From Ceriagrion tenellum (taxonomy: Eukaryota > Arthropoda > Insecta > Odonata > Coenagrionidae), in contig OY720637.1 in assembly GCA_963169105.1 (NCBI GenBank), forward strand, positions 32,917,925 to 32,981,924: DNA of 64,000 nt. The letters are read 5' to 3'. The notes beneath the pieces were generated by a model. That model did not search any database, was not told the DNA's origin, and was given only the letters and a program-made list of their open reading frames with translations. This document shows positions 12,029-21,752 of the stretch, in pieces. The position numbers and the translations under genes are program-made. Position 1 is the first letter of the stretch; each line of letters starts with the position of its first letter.

Positions 12029-12338
12029 GGGGATCGTGTTCTTATGGTGGCTAGAGTACTGGCTAACCATACCGACGACCAGGGTTCAAATCCCTGCAGA
12101 GGAAGATTTTTTTCAGGGGAAACCCGATCCCTACCTAGGGTCTTGTGGAGGGCACTTCAAGTACAGTACTCCACCTGTCGGATGAGATGTTAATCCGTGG
12201 TCCCCTTGTCGCCTTTCGTTAAGAGCAGGCTAATGCCGACGCCGGGTTTCTATTCACCCTTCCTCCATTACCTATCTCCTATGACGCAAATGACCTTAGC
12301 AGTCGGTCGAATCCCCAACATCCAATCCAATCCATATG
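12029..12338 (+). mobile_element. SINE type 1, full-length-looking copy
   Basis: The tRNA-like head has 'ggtggctagagtactgg' (A-box-like) and 'gggttcaaatccctg' (B box, 12082-12096). The body has 'gcacttcaagtacagtactc', 'gatgagatgttaatccgtgg', 'aatgccgacgccgggtttc' and 'gcaaatgaccttagcagtcg'. The tail is a short CCAAT-type repeat. Other copies lie at 18.7 kb and, truncated, at 24.6 and 41.7 kb. It sits in the tail of the LINE at 11.46-12.03 kb, because the LINE-type tail 'atatgtagatatagatgcag' reappears just after it. Confidence 0.75.
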
Positions 12339-12440
12339 TAGATATAGATGCAGGTTAGCCATCCGGGTACCCGATTATTAATCAGATTTTAAAGCCCTTT
12401 CCAAAATCAATGAAACTTGAACTCTACGGCCTCGTAATGT

Positions 12441-12926
12441 AACAAAATGAGTTGAAAGTTTTCTCCAATGTCCGTAATTATTGGCAGCAATCGTCAAAAG
12501 AACGAAAATATTTACATTGTTAGTTTAACGGAAACATAGGTGACCAACCACTGTTTCACAACCAGAAGACCCCTCGCTGGTGGCTTACGGGAATGTTAAT
12601 TACTCGCCAGCGACCACTCACAGAGACACACATTCAACCCAAAATGTTTGAAATTTTAGAATGTTTGTGGTCATAACTCAGGCATCTTTAACGTGGTCTC
12701 TTAAGCCCTGTGATAAATACTGTTTTGGATTGTGTGAGTGTGTCTGTGAGTGATCACTGCCGAGGAATTAACGTTCCCGTAATCCACCAGAGAGGGATTT
12801 TCAGGTTTAGAGGCTGTGGTTGGTCACTGACGTTTCCGTTAAACCATCGAAGTATATATTTTCTTTCCTTTGATGAGTGTTGCCAATAATTACGGCCATT
12901 AGTGAAAATTTTTACCTCATTTTGTT
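12441..12926. mobile_element. Fold-back element with arms of about 215 bp
   Basis: The left arm starts AACAAAATGAG (12441) and the right arm ends CTCATTTTGTT (12926). The arms match in reverse complement through 'ccgtaattattggcagca', 'gtttaacggaaac', 'gtgaccaaccac', 'acgggaatgttaatt' and 'cactcacaga'. Only about 50-70 bp in the centre is unpaired. There is no coding capacity and I see no clear target-site duplication. It is of the Foldback/MITE kind, and the superfamily is unknown. The right end abuts a minus-oriented family A tail. Confidence 0.8.
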
Positions 12927-13680
12927 CATCTACATCTACGAAATACCGTACAAGCCACCACTTAGTGTGTGGGATCCATACGAAACGGGGTTGATATCAG
13001 AGTTAGATCGCGTGCATCTAAGTGGAGCTAGGTTTGTGAAACGATGCTACGATAAGTTGGCTAATGTGTCTGGACTGTTAGAAGAATTAGGATGGGAATC
13101 GCTATCACAGCGTAGATTAAATTATAGGCTTAACCTCCTAACTAAATTTCAGGAAAATCATTTCTCTGACGACGTAAAAAACATACTATTAACCCCCTCG
13201 TACTACGGCAGATTAGATCGCGCCAATAAAATTAGAGAGCTAGATTGTAGAACCGATAGGGATGAAATGTCATTTTTTCCGCGTACCATTCGGGACCATA
13301 ACAGTTGTGATCGTCGTCATGAATAGTTCGAATTGTGACAATAGGCAGACAGTAAATCTTTTTCTTTATATTCTCTACGTTTTTATTTATGCATGATGTA
13401 AATATTGATGTTCTTATCTATGCATGATATTTTGAATATGTAGTAGTAGTCCTTGTACTCCTTGCACGTTGGAACGATTGACGATAGAATATTTCTTGGT
13501 TAGTAGATTGTTAATTGGTACGCTGGTTTCAATGTAGTTTCGGTGTTCTACCGTATCATTCATGCATGCCTGGTGTGGAAGCACCCCCTGCCACACACCC
13601 TTTGGGTGGCTTGCAGGGTATGACGTAGATGTAGATGTAGGGTGTGTGGCACGTGGTGATTCCACACCAGGCATACAGCA
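12927..13680 (-). mobile_element. Family A 3' UTR, minus copy, split by the next element
   Basis: The left piece (12927-12972) is the reversed tail 'catctacatctacg...gccacc...gtgtgg'. The right piece (13642-about 13680) continues the same reversed 3' UTR with 'gtgtgtggca', 'gattccacaccaggcat'. Joined across the gap they match the minus-strand copy at 35.48 kb. Only the last 90 or so bases of the element remain. Confidence 0.75.
12973..13641 (+). mobile_element. Family A LINE, young 5'-truncated insertion
   Basis: The frame is open from about 12973 to the TAG at 13326. It starts inside the C-terminal region at WDPYETGLISELD, followed by HLSGARFVKRCYDK, VSGLLEELGWESLSQRRL, NLLTKFQENHFSDDVKN, ILLTPSYYGRLDRANKIREL and DCRTDRDEMSFFPRTIRDHN. 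A WDPY...ARFV start to this region and a SFFPRTI ending are typical of CR1/Jockey-type ORF2 C-termini. The 3' UTR (13327-13641) ends in 'gtagatgtagatgtag'. An 8-bp duplication GTGTGTGG (12965-12972 and 13642-13649) flanks it. The upstream RT and endonuclease are missing, so it is not autonomous. It is nearly identical to the copy at 35.48-36.07 kb. Confidence 0.85.
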
Positions 13681-14170
13681 CTCATCCCAGTTTTCATCAA
13701 AACCGCGCACGTTCCCCCGGATGCTAGGCGCAGGCCAAAAGCAGTCAGGACAACGGTGCGCAGTCAGACCAGAAACTAGGTGAGTGCTACGTAGAAGAAC
13801 ATGCTACTATGCAGTACACTACTCCATAAAAGTACCTACTGGTAGGTATTATTAATGCGACAAATAAATAGCACTACATGCTACTAAAAAATGCAAGAGT
13901 ATATCATATCCGGAGATTACATGCGAAGTTAGTAGCTAAAAATCACGTTAAGATATTTATCACCACTGAAAAAACCTATTTAACCTATTCAGTATCCTGG
14001 AACTGATCTATCGCAACTATCATTGCCCCTTATTGCGCTTAGAAAACATTATATTTAAAATGTATCAGTTCTGCAGTCTATTTCCTTAATCTTATCCCTG
14101 TGACCGTTTTTACCATAACAGTATAAATAATTTTGTTAGCCCTTTCTGAGTCAAAAAGGTCAAAAACTTT
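13681..14170. other. No gene recognised
   Basis: The single-copy-looking sequence becomes GC-rich at its right edge. No motif seen. Confidence 0.4.
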
Positions 14171-14905
14171 GAATTTGAACGACGAGACGCCAAAAACGTA
14201 CCGGGCCAACCACCGCCCACCCCCCGTCACATTGAAAGACCACTTTCCGCGCACTCTCTCCGTCACCCGCCATTCCAGACGTCCGTCCCTCCCACGTAGC
14301 CAACCCATCAGTACCTCCCGTCGACCTCCTTACATCCCGCACGACACCAAACGACACCACCCCACCCGTCTTTGAGCCACCCCTCCCCCCACCTCGCTGT
14401 GCAACCTTTCGGCACCTCGAGCGCGACACCTGCTATGGCGCTCGAGGCCTCCTCCTCTGCTATGTGCACGCAGATGCAAATGTGTGTTACTGTGTTACTC
14501 GCGCGGGTCACCAGGGAGCTTTCTATCCCCCCGCGGTGGACTAGGGGGGACTTAGAGTGGAGAGGAGAAGCAAGACGAGACGGGAGTGGGACACGGGCAC
14601 CCGAGAGTTGCAGTCGGACTAAACCCCTCCTCTTTCCCATAAGGCAAGGAACGACACCAAGAGCTGTGCACCCACGCTGGGGCTTTTCCACTTTATAGCG
14701 CGAGCACGGTTTATAGCAAGAGAGGAGGAATGCGACGTTAGGAGCGGGGGAACGCGTTGACCTTGGACCAAGGACGCGGGAGGATCGAGAGCGCGCGGCT
14801 GAGGGCACTCTCAAAGCGGGAGAAAACGGGAAAAGGAGGGAAGGAAAAAAAACAGCGAGAGTACACAGAGACACGTAAGCCACGAGTCCACAGTCGACTA
14901 TCAAC
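14171..14905. promoter_or_regulatory. CpG-rich block, candidate promoter or enhancer
   Basis: About 700 bp is much richer in GC and in CG dinucleotides than the surroundings, with C-rich runs at 14210-14400 and purine-rich sequence at 14560-14860. It contains 'atgcaaat' at about 14475 and TATA-like 'tttatag' motifs at about 14690 and 14710. The longest open frame of the window (198 codons, minus) lies here but is low in complexity and has no recognised domain. High GC alone creates such frames. I treat the block as possible regulatory sequence, not as a gene. Confidence 0.3.
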
Positions 14906-15950
14906 TGCGTGAACGTAAAGCCATGGATCGGGCGAGATGCATTGGATCAGGAGCATAATAGGCGGCCAAAATATTTACAAATTCCGTAAAGTAATCGCTA
15001 AAATTCCGACAAAGATCTCGATGCGCTAAATCTTCTCGTGTGTTTAAAGACGTGTTTTATACGATGTACGTACCCGCGCGAGTAGATGGAAGAACACATT
15101 CATCATTAAAATTTCATCGTTTAAACTGCCAAAATTGCGACAATGCATGAAGGCGTGGCAATAAAATTGCCGCAGTTCTAATTTGAAGCATTTGTTCACG
15201 TTTCTTTCCAGCCTTGTACTTACGCTGGGACATGAATTGTTTTCACATGCCTCAAGATGGTGGTTCAGTATAAGCATCGAAAATTGGGTCGGAAGAAAAG
15301 CGATTAAAGGAGAGAAATCGCTGGAGGGACAATATTTCATAGCAAATTTGGTAAATGATTGAATTTCTGAGCTTAAGTTTTCTGGTCTCTCGAGTGTTCC
15401 ATCGGGTTAGATACTCCGCATCTACTAAGAATTCGCCAAACGGCTAGTGTTTCATCTCCGTCGTAGTTCTTCATTCTTCAAAGGTCGTTCATCGTAACGT
15501 AGGTAGATATGGTGCCTCTAATGAGGAGCCATTGAGCTTGATGGTTTGAGGAACCTTTCTGTACAATATTTGCAAAATGTTTCTTAAGCTCGAGCTTCTT
15601 TTCTATAGAGAAGGCACAATCTAAACTCTTAGTATGTCCTCAGCTACTTCATAGAATGTATTAAGTATCTATTATTAATGTTTTTTTTTATTAATTGAAG
15701 GAGCAAAAAATGATTGATATTAAATTGAATGAATGAACAAATGAACAAATGAAGAGGGTGAGTGTTTATATTTAAATACATTCGTAACGACCTACAGATA
15801 CTAGACTTTAAAAGTGAAATGAATTGCACGAAATATACACATAAATAACATCTATAGTAATAAGATTAGCATGACTGGGCAATTTGTCCATAATTTTTGG
15901 CGGGTGGTAAAATAGTCAGTAAATAAAAGTGCAGTTTCTTCCGATAAGCT
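14906..15950. other. No gene recognised
   Basis: AT-rich sequence without recognisable coding or repeat signal. Confidence 0.45.
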
Positions 15951-16105
15951 GAGAGTGACGTCAAAACGATAGCACGAAGGAGATTCCGTGGCATTAAACT
16001 GGTGTGTTTCTCCACACATTAGGTGTAACAAAATAATTAACACGGCTTATGATTGATAAAGTCACATGAATTAACGGAAGAAAAAATACCCAAGAGGAAT
16101 GCAAA
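15951..16105. repeat. Dispersed repeat D, copy 1
   Basis: About 150 bp is shared in the same orientation with 22856-23003. Common segments are 'gatagcacgaaggagattcc', 'tctccacaca', 'taattaaca', 'gcttatgattgataaag' and 'aaaaatacccaa'. No coding sense and no pol III boxes are visible. The family is unknown. Confidence 0.7.
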
Positions 16106-16940
16106 CTGTTTGGCTCGTTTAGAGTTACAAATACAGCTGAAACCAAGCGCCGGGTATCGCATGATAAAACTCGAAGTTTGACGCCTCGCAGCATCGGTTT
16201 GCTGGTTCACTGCCGTGATAAATTTTTGAAATGATCACTCAAATTGTGTTCCATTCCTATCTTTAACCAAAACTTCAGGCAGAGAAGGAAACATGAGAAT
16301 ATGTAGACATGAGTAGAAGTAAATGAGAAGTGCTCAAGTCAATCATAAAGGTGAGTCCTTCGCTTACTGCGTAGTTTGTAATAATTCCTCGCATAAACCG
16401 TGCACTCGCCCCCGCACTTTGGATCTGTGTCGTCTCGGGACGCCTTTCTTAGTATCTTCTTATTTTACACCAAACCGGATTTCCGATAGCTTCCAGGATG
16501 AATGAAGAGAGGAGGAGGAATGATGACACAAGGAATCAGAGAGACAAGAATAGAGGAGTGCTCGGGGCAGGGGATAAAATCTTATCGAATCGACTTTGAA
16601 GCCCGAAGTGATCGAAGAGGGACTTTGGATCACTCGGTGCAACTGACGAGCGTGTAAGATAGATGGAGAGAGAGAGAGAGAGAGAGAGGGAGCCTTTAAG
16701 CTGCAGCTGACCTAATGGTGGCTAAAGATTCGAGTGGCCGCGGTTTAATTATGCAGCAGACATTTCACGCCTCCCAGCTGTGGGGCACGCGCTTCGGCGC
16801 GATCACTTGGGATGAGGAACACACATTCAGGACGCATGATGGGATAATCAAACGTTCTATACAATGGCGTGATCCTCCAACCCGAATTGGGACGTAAACG
16901 TATCCAATTAGCAAGCCACAGCCTTGATGAGACTATGGTG
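16106..16940. other. No gene; (GA)n microsatellite
   Basis: A (GA)n run of about 13 units lies at 16663-16689. No recognisable gene or repeat family was found in the rest. Confidence 0.5.
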
Positions 16941-16944
16941 ATGA

Positions 16945-17440
16945 TTGTTTAAGTGTTACGAGTTTAATGGTAGAACTAGGATGGGAATTACTATCAGAAC
17001 GCAGGTTAAATTTAGTTTAAACCTTTTAAGTAAATTCGAAATTGATTTGTTCACAGATGACGTTAGATATATATTAAGAGCCCCTGCTTATTATGCTAAG
17101 TTTGATCAGATTAACAAGATTACAGAGATAGATTGTCGTACCGATAGATTTAAAATGTCATTTTTCCCGCGTACCATAGGAGAGAACAATAAGCAGCGAA
17201 GCAAAGTGATAGGTAGGTGAAATATAGTTAGAGTAGTCTTTAGTGCATGATGCATGTAATAACAACCAATAATCCCTTTCTTACTATGTAGATACTAACC
17301 ATCTAGCTGCATGTGACCCTATTCTCTAGCATGTCTCCATTAAATATCCTAGTTGCATGTCAATAGTGCATGTTTGGTGATCTTCACCCCCTGCCACACA
17401 CCCTCGTAGTGGCTCGCAGCGTATTACGTAGATGTAGATG
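16945..17440 (+). mobile_element. Family A LINE 3' end, subfamily with 'gtgcatgtttggtg' UTR
   Basis: The open C-terminal frame includes LLSKFEIDLFTDDVRYILRA, PAYYAKFDQINKITEIDCRT and DRFKMSFFPRTIGENNK, ending at TGA 17218. An in-frame change near 16995 removes one turn of the R-RLN motif. The 3' UTR (17221-17440) with 'ctagcatgtctcc' and 'gtgcatgtttggtgatcttc' is shared with the two tails at 49.26-49.53 kb. The tail 'gtagatgtagatgcag' ends at about 17440, exactly where the next element begins. Confidence 0.8.
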
Positions 17441-18117
17441 CAGATGGTAAAAGTACTTATACTGAGAGGAGAATTCCGGTGCAAAGGAACGAAAGAAATA
17501 AGGGCAGCATCAAATAAAATATGCGGCACAGTATTAAAGAAACTAGGATTTATCAAGCGTATGAAAGGTATGTCCTCGGATGAAAAAGTTAAAGAAAGGT
17601 GCAAATTTACCCTGGATAGGTGCACCTCGACACGCCGCGAGAATTTGGGACCGTGAACAACGATTTAACCAAAAAATTAATGGATGAAAAAAAAGCCGCG
17701 CGCTTCGATAAAAACTACTTCGGAAATGCATATAGTGCTTCACAACTTTTAGAGGGATTAGATTGGGAGCCGCTAGAGACTCGGAGGCTACACGCTAGAC
17801 TTATTTTGCCAGAAAAAAATATGAATAGAGGCGTTTCAGAGTGATACAGAGAATATCATTTTGACGCCACACTACATCTTAAGGTCCAACACAAGTGAAA
17901 AATTAAGAGAGATACATTCCTAACAGATAGGTACAAACATTTGTTTCCACGCTCAAAAGGGACCAGAATAAAAACAGTGCTTCACCCAAAACACTCTAAT
18001 TACACACTTCACCATTTCACCTCACTTAACTTTATTCTTAGCACCTTTACACAGCTGGTATCCTAGTTTCTCCTGCCATATGTCCATGTGGCGGCCCACA
18101 GGGTAGAAACTAGATGT
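17441..18117 (+). mobile_element. Family A LINE, longer 5'-truncated copy
   Basis: It starts in the region after the RT palm with FRCKGTKEIRAASNKICGTV, then KKLGFIKRMKGMSSDEKVKE (compare ICGTALKKLDFVKRI in the 52.3-kb copy). A frameshift near 17640 leads into LTKKLMDEKKAARFDKNYFG, SASQLLEGLDWEPLETRRLH and ARLILPEKN. After another frameshift it runs to a degraded 3' UTR ending 'ggcggcccacagggtag' and 'aaactagatgtac'. It lies directly behind the tail of the previous element in the same orientation. Inactive. Confidence 0.8.
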
Positions 18118-18350
18118 ACATACATCAGCAATCATCAATCCGAAGACTGGTACGCTGCAGCTAAACAATCCAATCTCCGCTCCGATAACTTCTTCACTTC
18201 TTCATAATCTTTCAATCTCCACAATTTTCCAGGTTTCATTCTCGTTCTTCCTCTGATATTCTTCCCACTCATTTCTCGTTTCTATGGCTTTCAATTGACA
18301 TTTTTGTTGCAAAGATCTTCCTACACAATCATTCATTCATTGGTCATGCA
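18118..18350 (-). mobile_element. RTE-like LINE 3' end
   Basis: On the minus strand the end of the frame reads EVKKLSERRLDCLAAAYQSS and stops. The following 3' end 'tcggattgatgattgctgat' resembles the tail of the copy at 3.4 kb. It lies immediately downstream (by plus coordinates upstream) of a second such 3' end. Confidence 0.5.
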
Positions 18351-18665
18351 ATCCTAAAATTGATTGATCGCAATTCCCTCCACCTTTCCTTCTATAATGC
18401 TGGTTTCTTTCCTTCTTGGTAGCTCTTTTTGTACTTTCTCCATTACTTGTCCGACGTATCTATGACATGGCCTTCCTATGAGGACTTTTCCTTCTATTTT
18501 CCCTTCCATTGCATTCTTTATAAACCCATTGTGAATTAGATTGTGACCAATCCATTTGGTTCTTCTTTCCCGTATTGAGTTCAATAGGGTTCTTTCCTCT
18601 TTGACACTTCCGTTAACTTCTTCATTTCTTATTTTAACCGTCCATTTGATCCTCAACATTCATAT
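18351..18665 (-). mobile_element. RTE/BovB-like LINE ORF2 C-terminus
   Basis: The 101-codon minus-strand frame begins LRIKWTVKIRNEEVNGSVKE, then ERTLLNSIRERRTKWIGHNL, IHNGFIKNAMEGKIEGKVLI and GRPCHRYVGQVMEKVQKEL. This matches the RMRKIKW-TNKIRNDEV and RIGHTLRHNGF order of the copy at 2.85 kb. It is 5'-truncated at about 18660. Confidence 0.75.
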
Positions 18666-18711
18666 CCAACGTCAGGCTTCCAATATCGAGGAAAATAAAA
18701 TATTCGGGGGG

Positions 18712-18990
18712 ATAGGGTTGGTGTGGTGGCTAGAGTACTTGCGTCCAGGGTTCAAATCCCTGCAAAAGAGGATGTTTTTCAGAGGAAACCTGATCCCTAC
18801 TTGAGTGTCTTGTGGGAGTCACTTCAAGTACAGTATTCCGTCGATCGGACGTTAAACTGTGGTCCCATGCCGACACCGGGTTTATATCCGCCTTCCTTCC
18901 TTACCAGTCCCATATGGCGCAAATGACCTTAGCTGTCGGTCGCTTCCCCAAAAAATCCAAATCCAATAATATGCAATCCAATGAAGCAGA
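18712..18990 (+). mobile_element. SINE type 1, second copy
   Basis: The head 'gtgtggtggctagagtactt' and B box 'gggttcaaatccctgc' are followed by 'gtcacttcaagtacagtatt', 'gatcggacgttaaac', 'catgccgacaccgggttt' and 'gcaaatgaccttagctgtcg', with an A-rich/CCAAT tail. It aligns along its whole length with the copy at 12.03 kb, except for short deletions in the head and middle. Confidence 0.8.
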
Positions 18991-20120
18991 GACCCGCGTT
19001 TCTATGCACTTTTAAATTCACGCGCCCTGATATTTCCCAGCTAAAATATTTGCTGATTCGATTGAATTAATAAAAGTTCAATGCACACCTTTAACACACG
19101 ACCATCATGTCCGTTAAACTAATGTTGGTAGCTCATACCCAAGGTAATTAGAATATTCTACTCTATACCCTATTCTACTCACTTGGCTCATACCCACTAT
19201 CAATACTCACACTCTCCTCTAAAATTTCCATTCCCAGACGTAACTCATTTATTTCCGCTCCTCTTTATTTAATAAGGCTAAATGATTTTCTTGGAACCAC
19301 TACACATTTAGTTACTAAGCCAGCGCTGTATTTTTTCGCTCTTCTGAACATGTAGCTTTGGCCAGCATCGCAACTTAACCGTTCTTGTAATTAAATATCC
19401 TCTTTTATCCCTATTTTTATACTTTCAACACATAAAGCCCTTTCACAAGGCATTAATATTCCCCGATCCTCAAAAGTATTTCACCCAAGAGTCTTTGTCA
19501 ATATTTCTACTTTATTGCTATGGAATCTCTTTATTTTCATGAAATGTTTCATCAGAAAAAAATGTTACTGTTCCTACCCGGGAAGGGAACGGCATGATTG
19601 GTATGTATAAATGCACGTATGTTTCATCAGATAGTACTATACGTACCTGAATGTCTTCTGTGCTTAAACTGATTCAATGAAAAAATTCTCCCTAAATATG
19701 TTTATTGCTCTGCCACACTTAAATCATGACCACCCACTTTTATAATCAATATCGTCTTCCTATCTCAAGATGATCTCTGCATATTCTTCATAATGTTGCG
19801 AATCTTCATCCAAATTCTCCATCATCGGTCGTGTGTGGCATTTCAAATTTTTCAAACTATTAATCGCTAATTAGACCTGGTGTTTCCTCTTTGAAAGTTC
19901 ACGAATTGTCGGAAGAATCTAATGCAAAGATTTTATCCACATTTTACGGAGATAAACATAAAATGGAACCTTTCCTATCTGTTCACGCACCAGGTAACCG
20001 ATTACCACACTTTTCGCATCCAACTTTATTATACCAACCTTATTCACAAACACAAAAAAGCAAGAATAAGAAGTCCACTCAAGCGAAATTGTTTTTAAAT
20101 GTGATTGTGAAATAATGACA
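18991..20120. other. No gene recognised
   Basis: No coding or structural signal stands out in this AT-rich stretch. Confidence 0.45.
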
Positions 20121-20123
20121 TTC

Positions 20124-20401
20124 ATAATGCATAAATAAAATGAGCAATATTCCACAATGATAAAATTTACTCCGACCCGTTTCAGTGTTCATACGTCATC
20201 ATCAGGTAAAACAAATGATGCGCGCACTTGGCATAATTTGTTTTACCATCATTTTTAGTATCATTCATTTAAGCATCATTGGCAGCAATTTTGTGCGCAC
20301 TCGGCATCATTTGTCACCTGATGATGATGTATAAACATTGACACCCGGGGAGTAGTAAAATTTATCTCTATGGAAAATTGCTCATTTTATTTCTGCATAA
20401 T
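20124..20401. mobile_element. Fold-back element with hammerhead-like motifs in both arms
   Basis: The arms begin ATAATGCATAAATAAAATGA (left) and mirror ATTATGCAGAAATAAAATGA (right, reverse complement). They stay alignable to the middle of the 278 bp. Near the arm centres are TCATCAG (20199-20205) with GTTTC at 20179-20183, and on the other arm CTGATGA (20318-20324) with GACAC at 20340-20344 in place of GAAAC. No coding capacity. Confidence 0.7.
20179..20205 (-). ncRNA. Hammerhead-like core, left arm of the 20.2-kb fold-back
   Basis: On the minus strand it reads CTGATGA, a 15-nt segment, then GAAAC followed by GGGTCGGAG. The conserved boxes and spacing match a hammerhead catalytic core. Stem II is weak (GACGTATGAACAC), and I cannot confirm stems I and III. 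Confidence 0.4.
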
Positions 20402-20688
20402 CCAAAAATTCCACTCAATTTTGCAAAAATCTTCGGATTTAATAAAGATATTCATACTATGGAAGAAGATAAGATACCGAGATAAGTTAGATGGTGTTCA
20501 TATAAAAATGTAAGGTCAAGTCTATATTGAAGAAAAAAATATCATGACAACTTAAAAGAAAGAGAATCGGCGGTAACGAAACACCTACTCGAATGTTCAC
20601 CATATTACCATTAACCTAACAAGGCGGGTCAAAAAACTCCCAGGAATGATTGGAAATAATGAGTCGATATTGCACACAAAGTTGGGAA
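20402..20688. other. No gene recognised
   Basis: Short AT-rich interval without signal. Confidence 0.4.
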
Positions 20689-20812
20689 TTTGAATAACAC
20701 AAAGCTGCTACACTCCTAATTTACAATAATAAAAATATACATACCTTATGTAATTCTAAGGCCTGCTCACTATTCTGAGATAACAGACAGCGAGTGAGAC
20801 GCAGGCCGTGAA
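20689..20812. repeat. Dispersed repeat E, copy 1
   Basis: About 120 bp ('ttgaataacacaaagctgct' ... 'gtaattctaaggcctgctca' ... 'gtgagacgca') recurs at 21634-21752 in the same orientation with a dozen or so differences. Confidence 0.7.
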
Positions 20813-21587
20813 AATCACCCGATTGAATATCATTAATTTACATTGCGAAGTTTTCCTCCAAAAGAAATATATATTTTGCTGGAAAACATAGAAACTATTC
20901 TTTTGACTACCAAAGTCCTACTTAAAAAATGATTTTCCAGTAAATATTCCGGCAATATTTCTTTCTGTGAGGAAGATGGACTCAAAAGAGAGAAAAAATT
21001 GCCCTTTACGTTCCCCGAACAGAGTTGTTAAGGGTGAATATATGAAAATATAAAGCTCGAAAGAAACGATGATGTACCATTCAATTTTCTCGGAATCTTT
21101 CCAAGCAGCAGGTCACATTTAGGCATCATATTATTTTCGGCTTCCCGGAAATGACTTCTTTCGAGATTTCAAAATGAAAAAGGAAAAGAAGCAGGAAACA
21201 GACAAGTCGCCCGTGCCTGCTGATGGAAAATTAATAACGCGAGAATAGCACCGGAGCGTAGAGCATTACGTATTTATCAAGAGTAGGTGAGTAAGAACCT
21301 ATTCAGGGAGGAATAGTTCAGACAGGTGATGTAGAAGTCATCTTCGCTACTTCCTCGGGCCTATAAAATATGCGCATTTCTTAAATATGATAGTACACTC
21401 CATAGAGAACTCATGGTTACTATATACATATATAAAGACGAGTCGAACATATAGTTATTTCGAGTTTTTTAAGGAGGTCCATATGCCCCTGCGATCCCAA
21501 TAATCCACCAATGGCTTCTCATAAGGATTCCCAGGGGTCGAAAAAACAGAACTTGAGAAACACATCCATATCCTGGGAGAAGAAAAA

Positions 21588-21752
21588 TCCACCCATGTGG
21601 GATTCGAACCCACAACCCTAAGATTAGCATACAATTGAATAACACAAAGCTACTACACTCCTAATTCACAACCATAAAAAATACATACCTGTTGTAATTC
21701 TAAGGCCTGCTCATTATTCTCAGATAGCAAACAGCGGGTAAGACGCATATAT
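21588..21752 (-). mobile_element. Repeat E copy 2 joined to a tRNA-like SINE head
   Basis: Positions 21634-21752 are the second copy of repeat E. Read on the minus strand it leads into a tRNA-sized segment (about 21591-21660) with an excellent T arm, GTGGG-TTCGAAT-CCCAC, and a following 'atgggtgg'. The acceptor stem does not pair with the 5' side, so it is not a functional tRNA. Together they look like a composite tRNA-derived SINE of which copy 1 retains only the 5' part. Confidence 0.45.

Noticed and set aside
14308..14904. 198-codon minus-strand open frame, the longest in the window
   Set aside because: Lies in CpG-rich DNA where stops are rare, low-complexity composition, overlapped by frames on the other strand, no motif.
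20318..20344. Second active hammerhead on the plus strand
   Set aside because: GAAAC is replaced by GACAC, a change in the conserved core that should abolish cleavage.
21591..21660. Functional tRNA on the minus strand
   Set aside because: The T arm is perfect but the acceptor stem is unpaired; the 5' part belongs to repeat E.
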